Positions 23,314-31,739 of a DNA stretch of 32,114 bases are shown here, piece after piece (position 1 is the first letter of the stretch; every line of letters begins with the position of its first letter). The stretch lies in the NCBI GenBank assembly GCA_045659025.1, contig JAZOWA010000020.1, positions 1-32,114 of the forward strand. The letters run 5' to 3'. The position numbers were made by a program, and so were the translations under genes. The notes below the pieces were generated by a model. That model was not told the origin of the DNA. It ran no database searches and worked only from the letters and a program-made list of their open reading frames with translations. Source of the stretch: SIG455 sp045659025. GTDB lineage: Bacteria > Bacillota > Clostridia > UMGS1810.

Positions 23314-23338
23314 AACTGTTCCTCCTTATAACGATTAA

Positions 23339-23365
23339 GTTATACAGTGCATAACATATAGTTAT
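23339..23365. promoter_or_regulatory. Candidate LysR-type operator
   Basis: Alternating half-sites GTTAT (23339-23343), ATAAC (23351-23355) and GTTAT (23361-23365) create two overlapping dyads, including a T-N11-A pattern (TATACAGTGCATA). They sit just downstream of the -10 of the permease promoter, in the divergent region controlled by a LysR-family gene. Confidence 0.55.
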
Positions 23366-23394
23366 ATAATCCCATACTTTTTTACTTTTGTCAA
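23366..23394 (-). promoter_or_regulatory. Promoter of the TRAP permease operon
   Basis: On the minus strand TTGACA (23389-23394), 17 bases, GATTAT (23366-23371) with TGG directly upstream. The putative LysR operator lies over the start region. Confidence 0.65.
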
Positions 23395-23430
23395 GAGGTT
23401 TTATGAAAAACTTAAAATGATTTTTTCTTC

Positions 23431-23459
23431 TTGAAATATGGGGGATTTTCAGTTATTAT
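23431..23459 (+). promoter_or_regulatory. Promoter of the LysR regulator
   Basis: TTGAAA (23431-23436), 17-base spacer, TATTAT (23454-23459). The leader to the ATG at 23494 is about 28 bases. Confidence 0.75.
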
Positions 23460-23493
23460 AAAGATATATTGCCTATATAAGAAGGTGTATTGT

Positions 23494-24393
23494 ATGAACA
23501 ACAAGCAAATGCAATTTGCAATAGAATTGTCCAAGCAACTTAATTTCTCTGCTGCAGCCGAAAAGATAGGAATCTCACAACCCGCTCTGAGCAAACAGAT
23601 TTCTGCTTTAGAAAAAGAACTTGGGGTAGATTTATTTGACCGCACTACCTTTCCGATTTCTCTTACTGCTGCGGGGGAGCATTTTGTAAAGGTGGCGGAG
23701 GATCTTTTGTACAGCGAGAATCAACTTCTGCGTTCTATGGAGGATTTCAAATCCGGTCTGCGAGGTAGTATTGAAATCGGTGTATCGCCTTTCCGCAGTA
23801 TGTATCTTATACCCGACCTATGCAGAAAAGTCAGAGATAAATATCCCGGTGTCAAGATTGTGCTCCACGAAATGGCAAGTGATGCACTTCGCAAAGCCGC
23901 CACAGAGGGTTGCTTTGATTTTGCTATTGCAAATCTGCCCGTCGATGAATCGCTACTTGATGTATTGCCGATTGAGCAAGATAAGTTAGTACTTGCAGTG
24001 CCTACAAAAATGTTGCATCTCATAAACAAAACAAATGCAAAGGAAATGTCGCCAATCAACTTTAAGGATTGCTCTGCCCTACCCTTTGTGGTAGTTGGGC
24101 AAGGACAGGAAATGAGAACTCTGTTCAACAAGATTTGTGTAACGGCGAACCTGAACCCTGAAATAGCCGCAGAGGTAGTCGGCCTTGCTACCGCGTGGAA
24201 AATGACCCATGCAGGTGTGGGTGCCACCCTTTTGCCCTTACAATTTATAGAGAGTATGAACAAAGACGAGTCCATCACACTGTTTATCCCCGAAGGTGAT
24301 ATCAGCATACGTCAACCCGCAATCATCACCAGACACGGACAGCACCTATCGGAATATGCCAAATACGCAATAGAAATTCTGAAAAACCAATAA
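23494..24393 (+). CDS. LysR-family transcriptional regulator
   Basis: This 299-residue regulator has an N-terminal winged helix-turn-helix (about 1-60) with FSAAAEKIGISQPALSKQISALEKELGVDLFDR, followed by a two-lobed substrate-binding-type effector domain (about 90-295). AGAAGGTG precedes the ATG at 23494; the frame extending to 23431 covers the promoter and is not used. The gene faces away from the TRAP-type permease gene. By the usual LysR arrangement it should control that permease in response to its substrate. The effector is unknown. A bidirectional terminator ends the gene. Confidence 0.93.
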   Translation: MNNKQMQFAIELSKQLNFSAAAEKIGISQPALSKQISALEKELGVDLFDRTTFPISLTAAGEHFVKVAEDLLYSENQLLRSMEDFKSGLRGSIEIGVSPFRSMYLIPDLCRKVRDKYPGVKIVLHEMASDALRKAATEGCFDFAIANLPVDESLLDVLPIEQDKLVLAVPTKMLHLINKTNAKEMSPINFKDCSALPFVVVGQGQEMRTLFNKICVTANLNPEIAAEVVGLATAWKMTHAGVGATLLPLQFIESMNKDESITLFIPEGDISIRQPAIITRHGQHLSEYAKYAIEILKNQ

Positions 24394-24396
24394 ACA

Positions 24397-24429
24397 AAAA
24401 CTCCTGAACAATTTTCGTTCAGGAGTTTT
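24397..24429. terminator. Bidirectional terminator between LysR and ATP-grasp genes
   Basis: AAAACTCCTGAAC (24397-24409) pairs with GTTCAGGAGTTTT (24417-24429), followed by ATTTTG on the plus strand. It serves both converging genes. Confidence 0.9.
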
Positions 24430-24437
24430 ATTTTGAC

Positions 24438-25661
24438 TTAAATTTCTGTTATAAGATCGTGACGCATCATATCGTTACCATCTGTATCAATGACCTTGAT
24501 TCTATCGTTTATTTCCTTGTGTCTTAAGGAAAGTTCCTCCCGTGTGTCTGCACACACGGTATAGCCGCCCACGCGGTCACCACTACTCTCAATCGAGCTA
24601 AACTCTGCACCGGGCCATTTGAACACATAATAGTCTTTCATAATACCTTCTTGCTTAACTTCCTCAAAACCTTCAAGGTGATCAAACTTACCGGGCCTGC
24701 AATAGATAAAATCATTTACAATATATTTACCTGAGGATTTTATCTCATCAAGGTGTGGCTTAATACCCAAAGTAAGGTCAACAACCGCTTTTATAACATC
24801 AAAGCCCGACACCTCTTTGATAAGGATATATTTAACACCGCCACCTGTACGGGCGCTGAACTCAAGCACATATATATTCTCGCCATCACTCATTGCCTGA
24901 ATAAGCATAGGGGTATTCTTAAGGCCAAATGCATCAGCAATCTGCTGGGCGGTTACCTTTATTTTATCAACAACAGGCTCCGCCTCCTCAGGATTATACC
25001 ATCCCCTGAATATAACAAATTTATCATTATTGGCAATCTTATCAAGACGGCATACGGACAATACGTTTGCCTTACCGTTCTCCACATATACGTCTACACT
25101 GAGTTCTACTCCGGAAACAAACTCTTCCACAACGGCTGTGTCTGTACGGCTGAAATTCACCGCCTGAGCAAAAGCAATCTCAAGTTCCTCAAGATTTTCT
25201 ACCCTCTTTACACCTTTTGAACTATTACAGTCTGCAGGCTTAACAATCAAAGGGAAACGCATCTGAGAAATTTTATCTTTATCAAGTTCAGACATTACAG
25301 CGTATTTGGCAGTGGAGATTTCGTTATCCTGAAAAACTTTTTTCATATACGCTTTATTGGTAACATCACGGGCAGTCTTATAATCTATATAGCAAGGAAG
25401 TCCAAGATCTTCCGATACTTGTGCCACAGTAAGAAGCGCCTGGTCGGTGCACGCGGTAATCAAGAAATCTACCTGCTCCTGTCTGGCAATATCTGTAATG
25501 GCCGCCACATCCAAAGTGGACGCCTGATAATATTTATCTGCATACTTTTTAGCTACGGGTTCTTTATTATAATCTGCAAGGACAACGGTGATATCTCTCT
25601 TTTTAAGTTCCTGAATCAACGCAATTTGCGGAAATCCGCCTGCCAATACAAGTGCTTTCAT
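24438..25661 (-). CDS. ATP-grasp domain ligase
   Basis: This 407-residue protein has the ATP-grasp layout: an N-terminal Rossmann-like domain (MKALVLAGGFPQ...), the nucleotide-binding strand PLIVKPADCNSSKGV (138-151, Lys141), VEEFVSGVELSVDVYV (about 188-203), and the metal-binding VLEFSARTGGG (about 264-275). Such enzymes join a carboxylate to an amine or thiol through an acyl phosphate, as in carbamoyl phosphate synthase-like, PurK-like or dipeptide ligases. No substrate can be assigned from the sequence. An AAGGAG site lies seven bases before the ATG. It stands alone between terminators, and its promoter module is the same 68-bp unit found before the LUD gene. Confidence 0.88.
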   Translation of the reverse strand: MKALVLAGGFPQIALIQELKKRDITVVLADYNKEPVAKKYADKYYQASTLDVAAITDIARQEQVDFLITACTDQALLTVAQVSEDLGLPCYIDYKTARDVTNKAYMKKVFQDNEISTAKYAVMSELDKDKISQMRFPLIVKPADCNSSKGVKRVENLEELEIAFAQAVNFSRTDTAVVEEFVSGVELSVDVYVENGKANVLSVCRLDKIANNDKFVIFRGWYNPEEAEPVVDKIKVTAQQIADAFGLKNTPMLIQAMSDGENIYVLEFSARTGGGVKYILIKEVSGFDVIKAVVDLTLGIKPHLDEIKSSGKYIVNDFIYCRPGKFDHLEGFEEVKQEGIMKDYYVFKWPGAEFSSIESSGDRVGGYTVCADTREELSLRHKEINDRIKVIDTDGNDMMRHDLITEI

Positions 25662-25694
25662 AAATATTCTCCTTTTTGGGATGTTATCATTTTT

Positions 25695-25762
25695 ATTATA
25701 CCAAACATTCCCCCATAAAGTAAACAGAACTGCGAAAATATTTTCGCAGTTCTTATCATATT
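25695..25762 (-). repeat. 68-bp promoter/palindrome module, copy 2
   Basis: This differs by one base from 21597-21664. It carries the 28-bp palindrome (25726-25753), TTTACT (25719-25724) and TATAAT (25695-25700) with an 18-base spacer and TGG before the -10, positioned for the ATP-grasp gene starting at 25661. The upp gene upstream has its own terminator, so the palindrome is not needed as one. Confidence 0.88.
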
Positions 25763-25767
25763 TTGCA

Positions 25768-25797
25768 AAAAAGGAACATCCGCAGGGATGTTCCTTT
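25768..25797 (-). terminator. Terminator after upp
   Basis: On the minus strand AAAGGAACATCC (complement of 25786-25797) pairs with GGATGTTCCTTT (complement of 25770-25781) across a four-base loop, followed by a T-run. It lies directly after the upp stop. Confidence 0.9.
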
Positions 25798-25807
25798 AAT
25801 GTATGAA

Positions 25808-26437
25808 TTATTTTGTGCCGAAGATTCTGTCACCGGCATCGCCGAGACCAGGCACGATATAGCCTTTTTCATTAAGACATTCGTCCAAGTTGGCACAATA
25901 AATATCTACATCAGGATGTGCCTTGGAAAGTGCCTCCGCACCTTCGGGTGCAGCGATAAGGCACAGGAACTTGATATTGGTGCCACCATAGGATTTGATC
26001 TGGGTAATGGCATCAATGGCACTACCGCCCGTAGCAAGCATAGGATCAACAACCACAATAAGACGACGGCTGATATCTTTGGGGAGTTTGCAATAATACT
26101 CGTGGGGTTCCAAAGTCTCCTCATCACGATACATACCGATATGGCCGATCTTTGCTGAGGGGATAAGACGCTGAATACCATTTACCATACCGAGACCTGC
26201 TCGGAGAATGGGTACTACTGCGAGTTTCTTACCCTTTAAGATTTTCTGCTTTGTTCTCTTGATGGGGGTCTCAATCTCCACCTCTTCCAAGGGGAGGTCT
26301 CTGAGTGCCTCATAGCACATGAGCATTGTGATTTCTTCAACTATCTCACGGAACTCCTTATTGGGAGTTGATTTCTTACGAAGGATAGTTGTCTTATGCT
26401 GAATTAACGGATGGTCAAATACTGTTACTTTTGCCAT
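25808..26437 (-). CDS. upp: Uracil phosphoribosyltransferase
   Basis: This 209-residue salvage enzyme makes UMP from uracil and PRPP. The PRPP-binding motif is VVVDPMLATGGSA, and ILRAGLGM and the C-terminal YIVPGLGDAGDRIFGT uracil-binding segment are diagnostic. AAGGAG lies 8 bases before the ATG. It is 23 bases downstream of the uracil permease gene, forming a two-gene uptake-and-salvage operon. Confidence 0.97.
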   Translation of the reverse strand: MAKVTVFDHPLIQHKTTILRKKSTPNKEFREIVEEITMLMCYEALRDLPLEEVEIETPIKRTKQKILKGKKLAVVPILRAGLGMVNGIQRLIPSAKIGHIGMYRDEETLEPHEYYCKLPKDISRRLIVVVDPMLATGGSAIDAITQIKSYGGTNIKFLCLIAAPEGAEALSKAHPDVDIYCANLDECLNEKGYIVPGLGDAGDRIFGTK

Positions 26438-26460
26438 GATAATTACTCCTTACTATGCTT

Positions 26461-27801
26461 TTACGCTTCTTTTGTCTTGGAAAGAACTACGTTAACGATG
26501 ATACCAAAAATCAATGCGCAAGCGATTGATGTGAGTTTAACTGCACCGATCTGGAGTGACATATTACCGATACCTGCAATGAGGATTACGGATGCAACAA
26601 AGAGGTTTCTGTTGTTGTTAAGGTCAACGCCCTGAAGCATCTTAAGACCGGATACTGCAATGAAACCGTAAAGTGTGATACATACACCACCCATTACGCA
26701 AGAAGGGATAGTAGCAAGGAATGTAACAAAGGGTGCTACGAAGGATGCTACGATAGCGATGATTGCTGTGGTGAAGATTGTGATGATGGAAGCGTTCTTT
26801 GTGATAGCTACACAACCAACACTCTCACCGTATGTGGTGTTGGGGCAACCGCCGAAGAATGCGCCCACGAATGAACCGATACCGTCGCCGAGAAGTGTTC
26901 TGTGGAGACCGGGCTCTTCGAGAAGGTCTTTCTCAATGATTGAAGAAAGGTTCTTATGGTCTGCAATGTGCTCTGCAAATACAACGAATGCAACGGGGAT
27001 ATATGCAACTGCGATGGTTGCTATGTACTGTCCGTTGATCTCACCAATGCCCTTGAATGCTTTGAGGAAAGTGAAATCAGGGTACCACTGCATATTGGAG
27101 AATACGTTGAAGTCGATAACCAAAAGTGCTTCATTACCTGTCTTAAGACCGATAAGTGTGAAGATTGTAGCTACTACGTAGCCTGCGAGGATACCAACGA
27201 TGAAGGGGATGAGCTTCAATGTCTTCTTACCGTAAACTGAAGCAATAATAACTGTGAAGATAGTTACAAGACCACAGATGAGACCTACCCAGCCGTGAGC
27301 ACCCATAACGTATACGGAGTTACCTGCATCAAAGGTGGCAAATTTCAAAACGTCGCCAACTGCATTGCCTGCAAGTGAAAGACCGATGATTGCAACTGTG
27401 GGGCCGATAACTACTGCGGGCATGAGCTTGGAAATCCAGTTAACGCCTGCAATCTTAACGATAATTGCAAGAACCACATAAACAAGCGCTGCAAAAGCCG
27501 CACCTATCAAGATACCTGCGTATCCTGCTTCTGCTGATGCCGCACCTGCGAAAGCTGCGAACATTGAGCCGATAAACGCAAAGGATGAACCAAGGAATAC
27601 AGGGCTCTTGAACTTAGTGAAAAGCAAATAAATGATTGTACCTGCACCTGCACCGAAAAGCGCTGCAGACTGGGACATGCCGTTACCGATAATTGAGGGA
27701 ACAGCGATTGTGGCTGCCAGAATAGCAAGTAACTGCTGGAACGCAAATACTAAGATCTGGCCAAATTTGGGTTTGTCATTAACATCGTAAATCAATTTCA
27801 T
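26461..27801 (-). CDS. uraA: Uracil permease (NCS2 family)
   Basis: This 446-residue membrane protein of the nucleobase:cation symporter-2 family has about 14 hydrophobic segments. Diagnostic features are QQLLAILAATIAVP near the N-terminus, the central substrate-site region VFAEHIADHKNLSSI, and the GCPNTTYGESVGC motif. GGAGG precedes the ATG. Together with upp directly downstream it should import and trap uracil. The leader carries a small hairpin (27827-27844) but no recognisable PyrR site. Confidence 0.95.
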   Translation of the reverse strand: MKLIYDVNDKPKFGQILVFAFQQLLAILAATIAVPSIIGNGMSQSAALFGAGAGTIIYLLFTKFKSPVFLGSSFAFIGSMFAAFAGAASAEAGYAGILIGAAFAALVYVVLAIIVKIAGVNWISKLMPAVVIGPTVAIIGLSLAGNAVGDVLKFATFDAGNSVYVMGAHGWVGLICGLVTIFTVIIASVYGKKTLKLIPFIVGILAGYVVATIFTLIGLKTGNEALLVIDFNVFSNMQWYPDFTFLKAFKGIGEINGQYIATIAVAYIPVAFVVFAEHIADHKNLSSIIEKDLLEEPGLHRTLLGDGIGSFVGAFFGGCPNTTYGESVGCVAITKNASIITIFTTAIIAIVASFVAPFVTFLATIPSCVMGGVCITLYGFIAVSGLKMLQGVDLNNNRNLFVASVILIAGIGNMSLQIGAVKLTSIACALIFGIIVNVVLSKTKEA

Positions 27802-27826
27802 GTTAATATTCCTCCGTTTCTTTTTT

Positions 27827-27844
27827 CTGACACTCTTATGTCAG
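27827..27844 (-). other. Hairpin in the uraA leader
   Basis: CTGACA (27827-27832) and TGTCAG (27839-27844) form a 6-bp stem with a 6-base loop, about 26 bases upstream of uraA. No T-run follows, so it is not a terminator; it may be a transcript-stabilising or regulatory hairpin. A weak promoter (TTGTTA-N17-TATGCT, or the nearby TATAAT) lies upstream. Confidence 0.45.
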
Positions 27845-27952
27845 CATTATAGTAAGCATACCATATATTGTGTTATTTAACAACAAAAAAGGGCACATTT
27901 ATACAATTTCTCCGTTTTTCACAAAAATTACACAAATATTTCTACATAATTT

Positions 27953-29392
27953 TTATATGACTTTTTCAAGAAGTTTTTCAAGGATTTTATACACCTTGGC
28001 AACCGAGGAAATACTGAGTCTCTCCTCGGTGGTGTGGATGTCCCACATCTCGGGACCAACAGAGATACAATCAAAGTCGTCAATAGCCGAATCAAATACT
28101 CCGCACTCTAATCCCGCATGAATGGCAGAGATTGTGGCTTCCTCTCCAAAGAGGTCTGCGCAGGTGGATTTATATGCCCTCTGCATAGGTGAGTTCTCCT
28201 TATATTCCCAAGGGGGATACTGACCCGATATGCACACTTTGGCCCCTGCGAATGTCGCTATGGCGGTGAGGCGGTTTTCCAGATGACGAAGGGCCGTCAC
28301 CTTATTGCTTCTCAAACCAAAAGACATATCAACGCTTGCCTCCCCGGTGGTCAATATGCCGAGATTCAACGAGGTCTCAACAAGGCCTTCTATGGCAACA
28401 CTCATATCCATAATGCCGTTGGGAAGGGCAAGTAAAGCGGATACCGTTTTATCTCTGCTATCTTCTGTGAAAACAGAGAATCTCCCCTGATCTCCTATAT
28501 CAATATTGAAAGTAAAGTCTTCTTCGCGGTCGGAGATTTCTCTTTTAATTATATCAAGGGTATCTCTCATACTCTCTGCAAAAGATATGGCATCATCTGT
28601 TATGCCCTCAATCACCGCAACACGGGGAATGGCATTATCCTTATCACCACCACGGACAGAAATCAAAGAAAAGCCGAGGGATGATGCACATTTAAGCACT
28701 CTGCCCGACAGTATATCTGCATTCACTCTGCCTTTATCAATCTCCACCCCTGAGTGTCCGCCCTTGAGTCCTGAAAGAGTGATAGTGACCAAGGTGCCCT
28801 CTTTCTCGGTGCGGTCTATGGGGAGGGTCATCTTAAAATGACTGCCGCCTGCACAAGAGACAATCATCTGGGTGGGACTTTCCGTATCAAGATTAACCAT
28901 ACGTTTGCCCTTGAGATTTGAAAAATCAAGGGCGATTGCTCCGTCCATACCCGTCTCCTCATCAGTAGTGAATACCGCCTCTATAGGTGGATGAGCGATA
29001 TCCCCACGCTCAAGCAGGGCTAAAATCATGGCAACGGCTATACCATTATCGGCACCAAGGGTGGTGCCTCTTGCCATCACCAAATCACCCTCTGCATACA
29101 CATCAATACCCATTGTATCAAAGTCTATATCGCAATCCGCCGTCTTCTGGCACACCATATCAAGATGTCCCTGCAAAATCAAAGGAGCAGAGTTTTCTCC
29201 CCCTCCCTGTCCATCTTTGTAAATAATTACATTATTGGCGTTATCACGGATATAGCGAAGGCTGTGTGTCTCGGCAAATTCTACGCAGAATCTGCTTATA
29301 CCCTCCTGATTGCCTGAACCATGAGGGATAGAACAAATCTTCTCAAAATAATAAAACACTCTCTCGGGGGAAAGGCCTTTTAATTTATCCAT
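27953..29392 (-). CDS. pepD: Aminoacyl-histidine dipeptidase (PepD, M20 family)
   Basis: This 479-residue metallopeptidase cleaves Xaa-His and other dipeptides. Metal and catalytic residues fit M20: H76 and D78 in LILQGHLDMV, D115 in LGADNGIA, E145/E146 in TTDEETGMDGA, and a second Asp in NLDTES. The family segment GLKGGHSGVEID and the C-terminal VGPEMWDIHTTEERL with its His are present. The start at 29392 has AAGGAG six bases upstream; the frame's earlier ATG at 29416 includes that site. The length (about 480) is normal for PepD. It probably acts in the cytoplasm, supplying amino acids from imported peptides. Confidence 0.94.
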   Translation of the reverse strand: MDKLKGLSPERVFYYFEKICSIPHGSGNQEGISRFCVEFAETHSLRYIRDNANNVIIYKDGQGGGENSAPLILQGHLDMVCQKTADCDIDFDTMGIDVYAEGDLVMARGTTLGADNGIAVAMILALLERGDIAHPPIEAVFTTDEETGMDGAIALDFSNLKGKRMVNLDTESPTQMIVSCAGGSHFKMTLPIDRTEKEGTLVTITLSGLKGGHSGVEIDKGRVNADILSGRVLKCASSLGFSLISVRGGDKDNAIPRVAVIEGITDDAISFAESMRDTLDIIKREISDREEDFTFNIDIGDQGRFSVFTEDSRDKTVSALLALPNGIMDMSVAIEGLVETSLNLGILTTGEASVDMSFGLRSNKVTALRHLENRLTAIATFAGAKVCISGQYPPWEYKENSPMQRAYKSTCADLFGEEATISAIHAGLECGVFDSAIDDFDCISVGPEMWDIHTTEERLSISSVAKVYKILEKLLEKVI

Positions 29393-29423
29393 ATATTTCT
29401 CCTTAAAATATTCCATACTGCAG

Positions 29424-29451
29424 AAAAGACCTGAAATTAATCAGGTCTTTT
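29424..29451. terminator. Terminator between the CofE-like gene and pepD
   Basis: AAAAGACCTGA (29424-29434) pairs with TCAGGTCTTTT (29441-29451). It ends the CofE-like gene on the minus strand and leaves T-runs both ways. Confidence 0.88.
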
Positions 29452-29457
29452 TCTTTA

Positions 29458-30657
29458 TTAGTTGGTATAGTTATCGAAATAACCCTGTACAAGTACTACC
29501 GGTGTACCCTTATCACCTGAACCGCTGGTGAGGTCACAAAGTGAACCGATAAGGTCGGTAAGCTGACGGGGAGTTGTACCCTGAGACGCCATATTACCTA
29601 CAAGATTATCATCCTTGGCTTTGATACTCTCGGAAATTGCTTTCTTGAGTTCTTCGCCTGAGAGGTCTTTGTAATCGTTATCTGCAAGATATTTGAGCTT
29701 GAGTCCATTGGGAGTACCGATGAGGCCATCGGTGTATGCAGGTGATACAACCGGGTCTGCAAGTTCCCAGATTTTGCCCTTGGGATCTTTGAAAGCACCG
29801 TCACCATAAACCATAACCTCTACATGCTTGCCTGTGGCATCCAAAACCTTCTTCTGGATATCAAGAACGAGGTCTTTACAGTCTCTGGGGAAAAGTTTGA
29901 TCTGGTTCTCGGTGGATTTGTTGGAGCCGAGAAGACCGTACTTCTCATTATAACCACTTCCGTTGATGGAGGTGTTAAGAATCTCGTCAAGGCTATAAAC
30001 CTTGCTTGCACCATTGGCGAGAAGGATTCTCTTGGTACGTGCTCTGGTGTGGATATCACAGTTAATCACGCAATCTGTATAGTCAAGGATTGATTTTGCC
30101 TGGTTAGCAAACACAATCTCAACCTCTGCACCACACTCAGCAATGAGTTTACCATAATAATCAACGTAATCTACGCCGGTGAATTCGTGCTTGTTCTCAC
30201 CGAAAAGCTCACGGTATTTCTCAAGAGAGAGAACATCGGAGTAAGGATTAACTCCTGCCTCGTCTATCTTATCCAAAGATATAAGTTCGTTACCTACCTC
30301 ATCGGAAGGATAGCTGAGCATAAGAACAATCTTCTTGCATGCTTTTGCAATACCCTTAAGGCAGATTGCAAAGCGGTTACGGGAAAGGATGGGGAAAATA
30401 ACGCCCACAGTGCCTCTGCCGAATTTTGCCTCTACATCGGCTGCTATATCGTCGATGGTGGCGTAGTTGCCCTGAGATCTTGCAACAATTGACTCGGTAA
30501 CGGAAATAACGTCTCTGTCACGGAGTTCAAAACCTTCGCACTCAGCAGCTTCTATCACACTTGTAGCAACGATCTCTGCAAGGTCATCGCCCTGTCGGAT
30601 AATAGGGCAACGAATACCCCTTGAAACCGTGCCTACTCTTCTTTCATTCTTTGTCAT
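29458..30657 (-). CDS. CofE-like protein (coenzyme F420-0:L-glutamate ligase family)
   Basis: This 399-residue protein resembles the F420-0:gamma-glutamyl ligase family. The N-terminal part has the CofE-type opening GIRCPIIRQGDDLAEIV followed by FELRDRDVISVTESIVARSQG, which matches the segment LxDGDVlVVtxKivSkaeG of the family. The middle (about 150-260) and C-terminal (PVVSPAYTDGLIGTPNGL) parts are longer than classical CofE of about 250 residues. In Clostridia, which generally lack F420, the role of such proteins is unknown; a glutamylation or related amide ligation is plausible but unproven. The start at 30657 is favoured by GGATGTGAT four bases upstream. It has its own promoter and terminator. 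Confidence 0.75.
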   Translation of the reverse strand: MTKNERRVGTVSRGIRCPIIRQGDDLAEIVATSVIEAAECEGFELRDRDVISVTESIVARSQGNYATIDDIAADVEAKFGRGTVGVIFPILSRNRFAICLKGIAKACKKIVLMLSYPSDEVGNELISLDKIDEAGVNPYSDVLSLEKYRELFGENKHEFTGVDYVDYYGKLIAECGAEVEIVFANQAKSILDYTDCVINCDIHTRARTKRILLANGASKVYSLDEILNTSINGSGYNEKYGLLGSNKSTENQIKLFPRDCKDLVLDIQKKVLDATGKHVEVMVYGDGAFKDPKGKIWELADPVVSPAYTDGLIGTPNGLKLKYLADNDYKDLSGEELKKAISESIKAKDDNLVGNMASQGTTPRQLTDLIGSLCDLTSGSGDKGTPVVLVQGYFDNYTN

Positions 30658-30711
30658 TGTAATCACATCCATCTTTAATAAGATTTAACTATTCAAAAAA
30701 CGCCACAATAG

Positions 30712-30740
30712 ATTGTATCACCTTTTATTATAATTTTCAA
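30712..30740 (-). promoter_or_regulatory. Promoter of the CofE-like gene
   Basis: On the minus strand TTGAAA (30735-30740), 17-base spacer, TACAAT (30712-30717) preceded by TGA (extended -10). Confidence 0.75.
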
Positions 30741-30778
30741 TAGTTATTTTTATATCATAGAAAATTTTTTCTTATTTT

Positions 30779-31720
30779 TTATCGGCGTTTCTTAACATCG
30801 GGATTCGGCATCGTGGTAGTCTTTTCCACATGAATAACGGGACCTTCCGATTCGTACTCGGGGGCATACTCGCTATGCACCTCTCCCCTCACCTTTATGA
30901 GCGAGCCTTCTTTAATGAATGATGCCTTGTCGTATTTGCAAAGGAATCCAAGAAATTGCATATCGTCCTCACAGCAGGTCATAACCATATTGCCTACCGT
31001 GAAGGAATCTTCACCAAAGTAATCGGGTTTCACCGCCTGACCGATATACTCTACCGTCTTGCCTATATATCGGGCAGGGTTATCCAGCATATCGATATAC
31101 CAGGTCATATAGCTATCTCTGCTGATCTCGATGACATCACCATCCACGTTATAGGGAAGTTCTTCATCAAGGGTAATCTGCAGCGGGCCTTCCGTGTCAC
31201 TCAAATATATTATCTCTGCGTGGGGAGCGCAGTTTTTGATACTGCTCTTATACAACCTGAAGTCATCCTCACGGGTGCAACGATTTACAAAAACTGTGGT
31301 AGACGAACGAAGCATATCCGCAAAAATACTTTTCATATTATCAAAGTATGTGGAAAAGGTGGTGGAGTCTATAACAGTCACCTGTTCTATCACCTTCCAG
31401 GAAGAAGGCATCCTGGTCTTATATATCCTTTGCATACCCCATATGCCGTTATACTCAATAAATACCACGGTGGGTTTGTATTCTTTATTTATACTGCTTA
31501 AAAGTTCGTCGGTGAAATCGGTATCATCCTCCACCGTATAAAGACGGACATTGGAAGGGATATCAGCGTATTCCTCCTCGCCCTCTTCACAACAGATAAG
31601 GGCTACCTTCTCCCTTTTAAGATTCTCGTCCTTCAAAAAGGCGTTATATATAAAGGTAGTCTTACCGCTTTCCAAAAATCCGTTTATAACGAAAACGGGA
31701 ACCTGATTAAAACCAAGCAT
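30779..31720 (-). CDS. CobW/COG0523 GTPase fused to a TIGR03943-type C-terminal domain
   Basis: This 313-residue protein starts with a CobW-family P-loop NTPase domain: NGFLESGKTT (residues 13-22), ICCEEGEEEY in the switch region where the family usually has CxCC, and a TVFVNRCTRED segment in the NKxD position. The C-terminal third (about 220-310) is not the usual CobW_C. Its stretch YIGKTVEYIGQAVKPDYFGE, then FTVGNMVMTCCEDDMQFLG and IKVRGEVHSE, resembles the C-terminal domain of the TIGR03943 family, usually linked to a permease-like protein. Such proteins occur with COG0523 genes in zinc homeostasis. A start at 31720 has an AGGA-rich region upstream. It follows the other CobW gene by 19 bases. 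Confidence 0.78.
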   Translation of the reverse strand: MLGFNQVPVFVINGFLESGKTTFIYNAFLKDENLKREKVALICCEEGEEEYADIPSNVRLYTVEDDTDFTDELLSSINKEYKPTVVFIEYNGIWGMQRIYKTRMPSSWKVIEQVTVIDSTTFSTYFDNMKSIFADMLRSSTTVFVNRCTREDDFRLYKSSIKNCAPHAEIIYLSDTEGPLQITLDEELPYNVDGDVIEISRDSYMTWYIDMLDNPARYIGKTVEYIGQAVKPDYFGEDSFTVGNMVMTCCEDDMQFLGFLCKYDKASFIKEGSLIKVRGEVHSEYAPEYESEGPVIHVEKTTTMPNPDVKKRR

Positions 31721-31739
31721 TGTGTCCTGTCCCCTTCCC

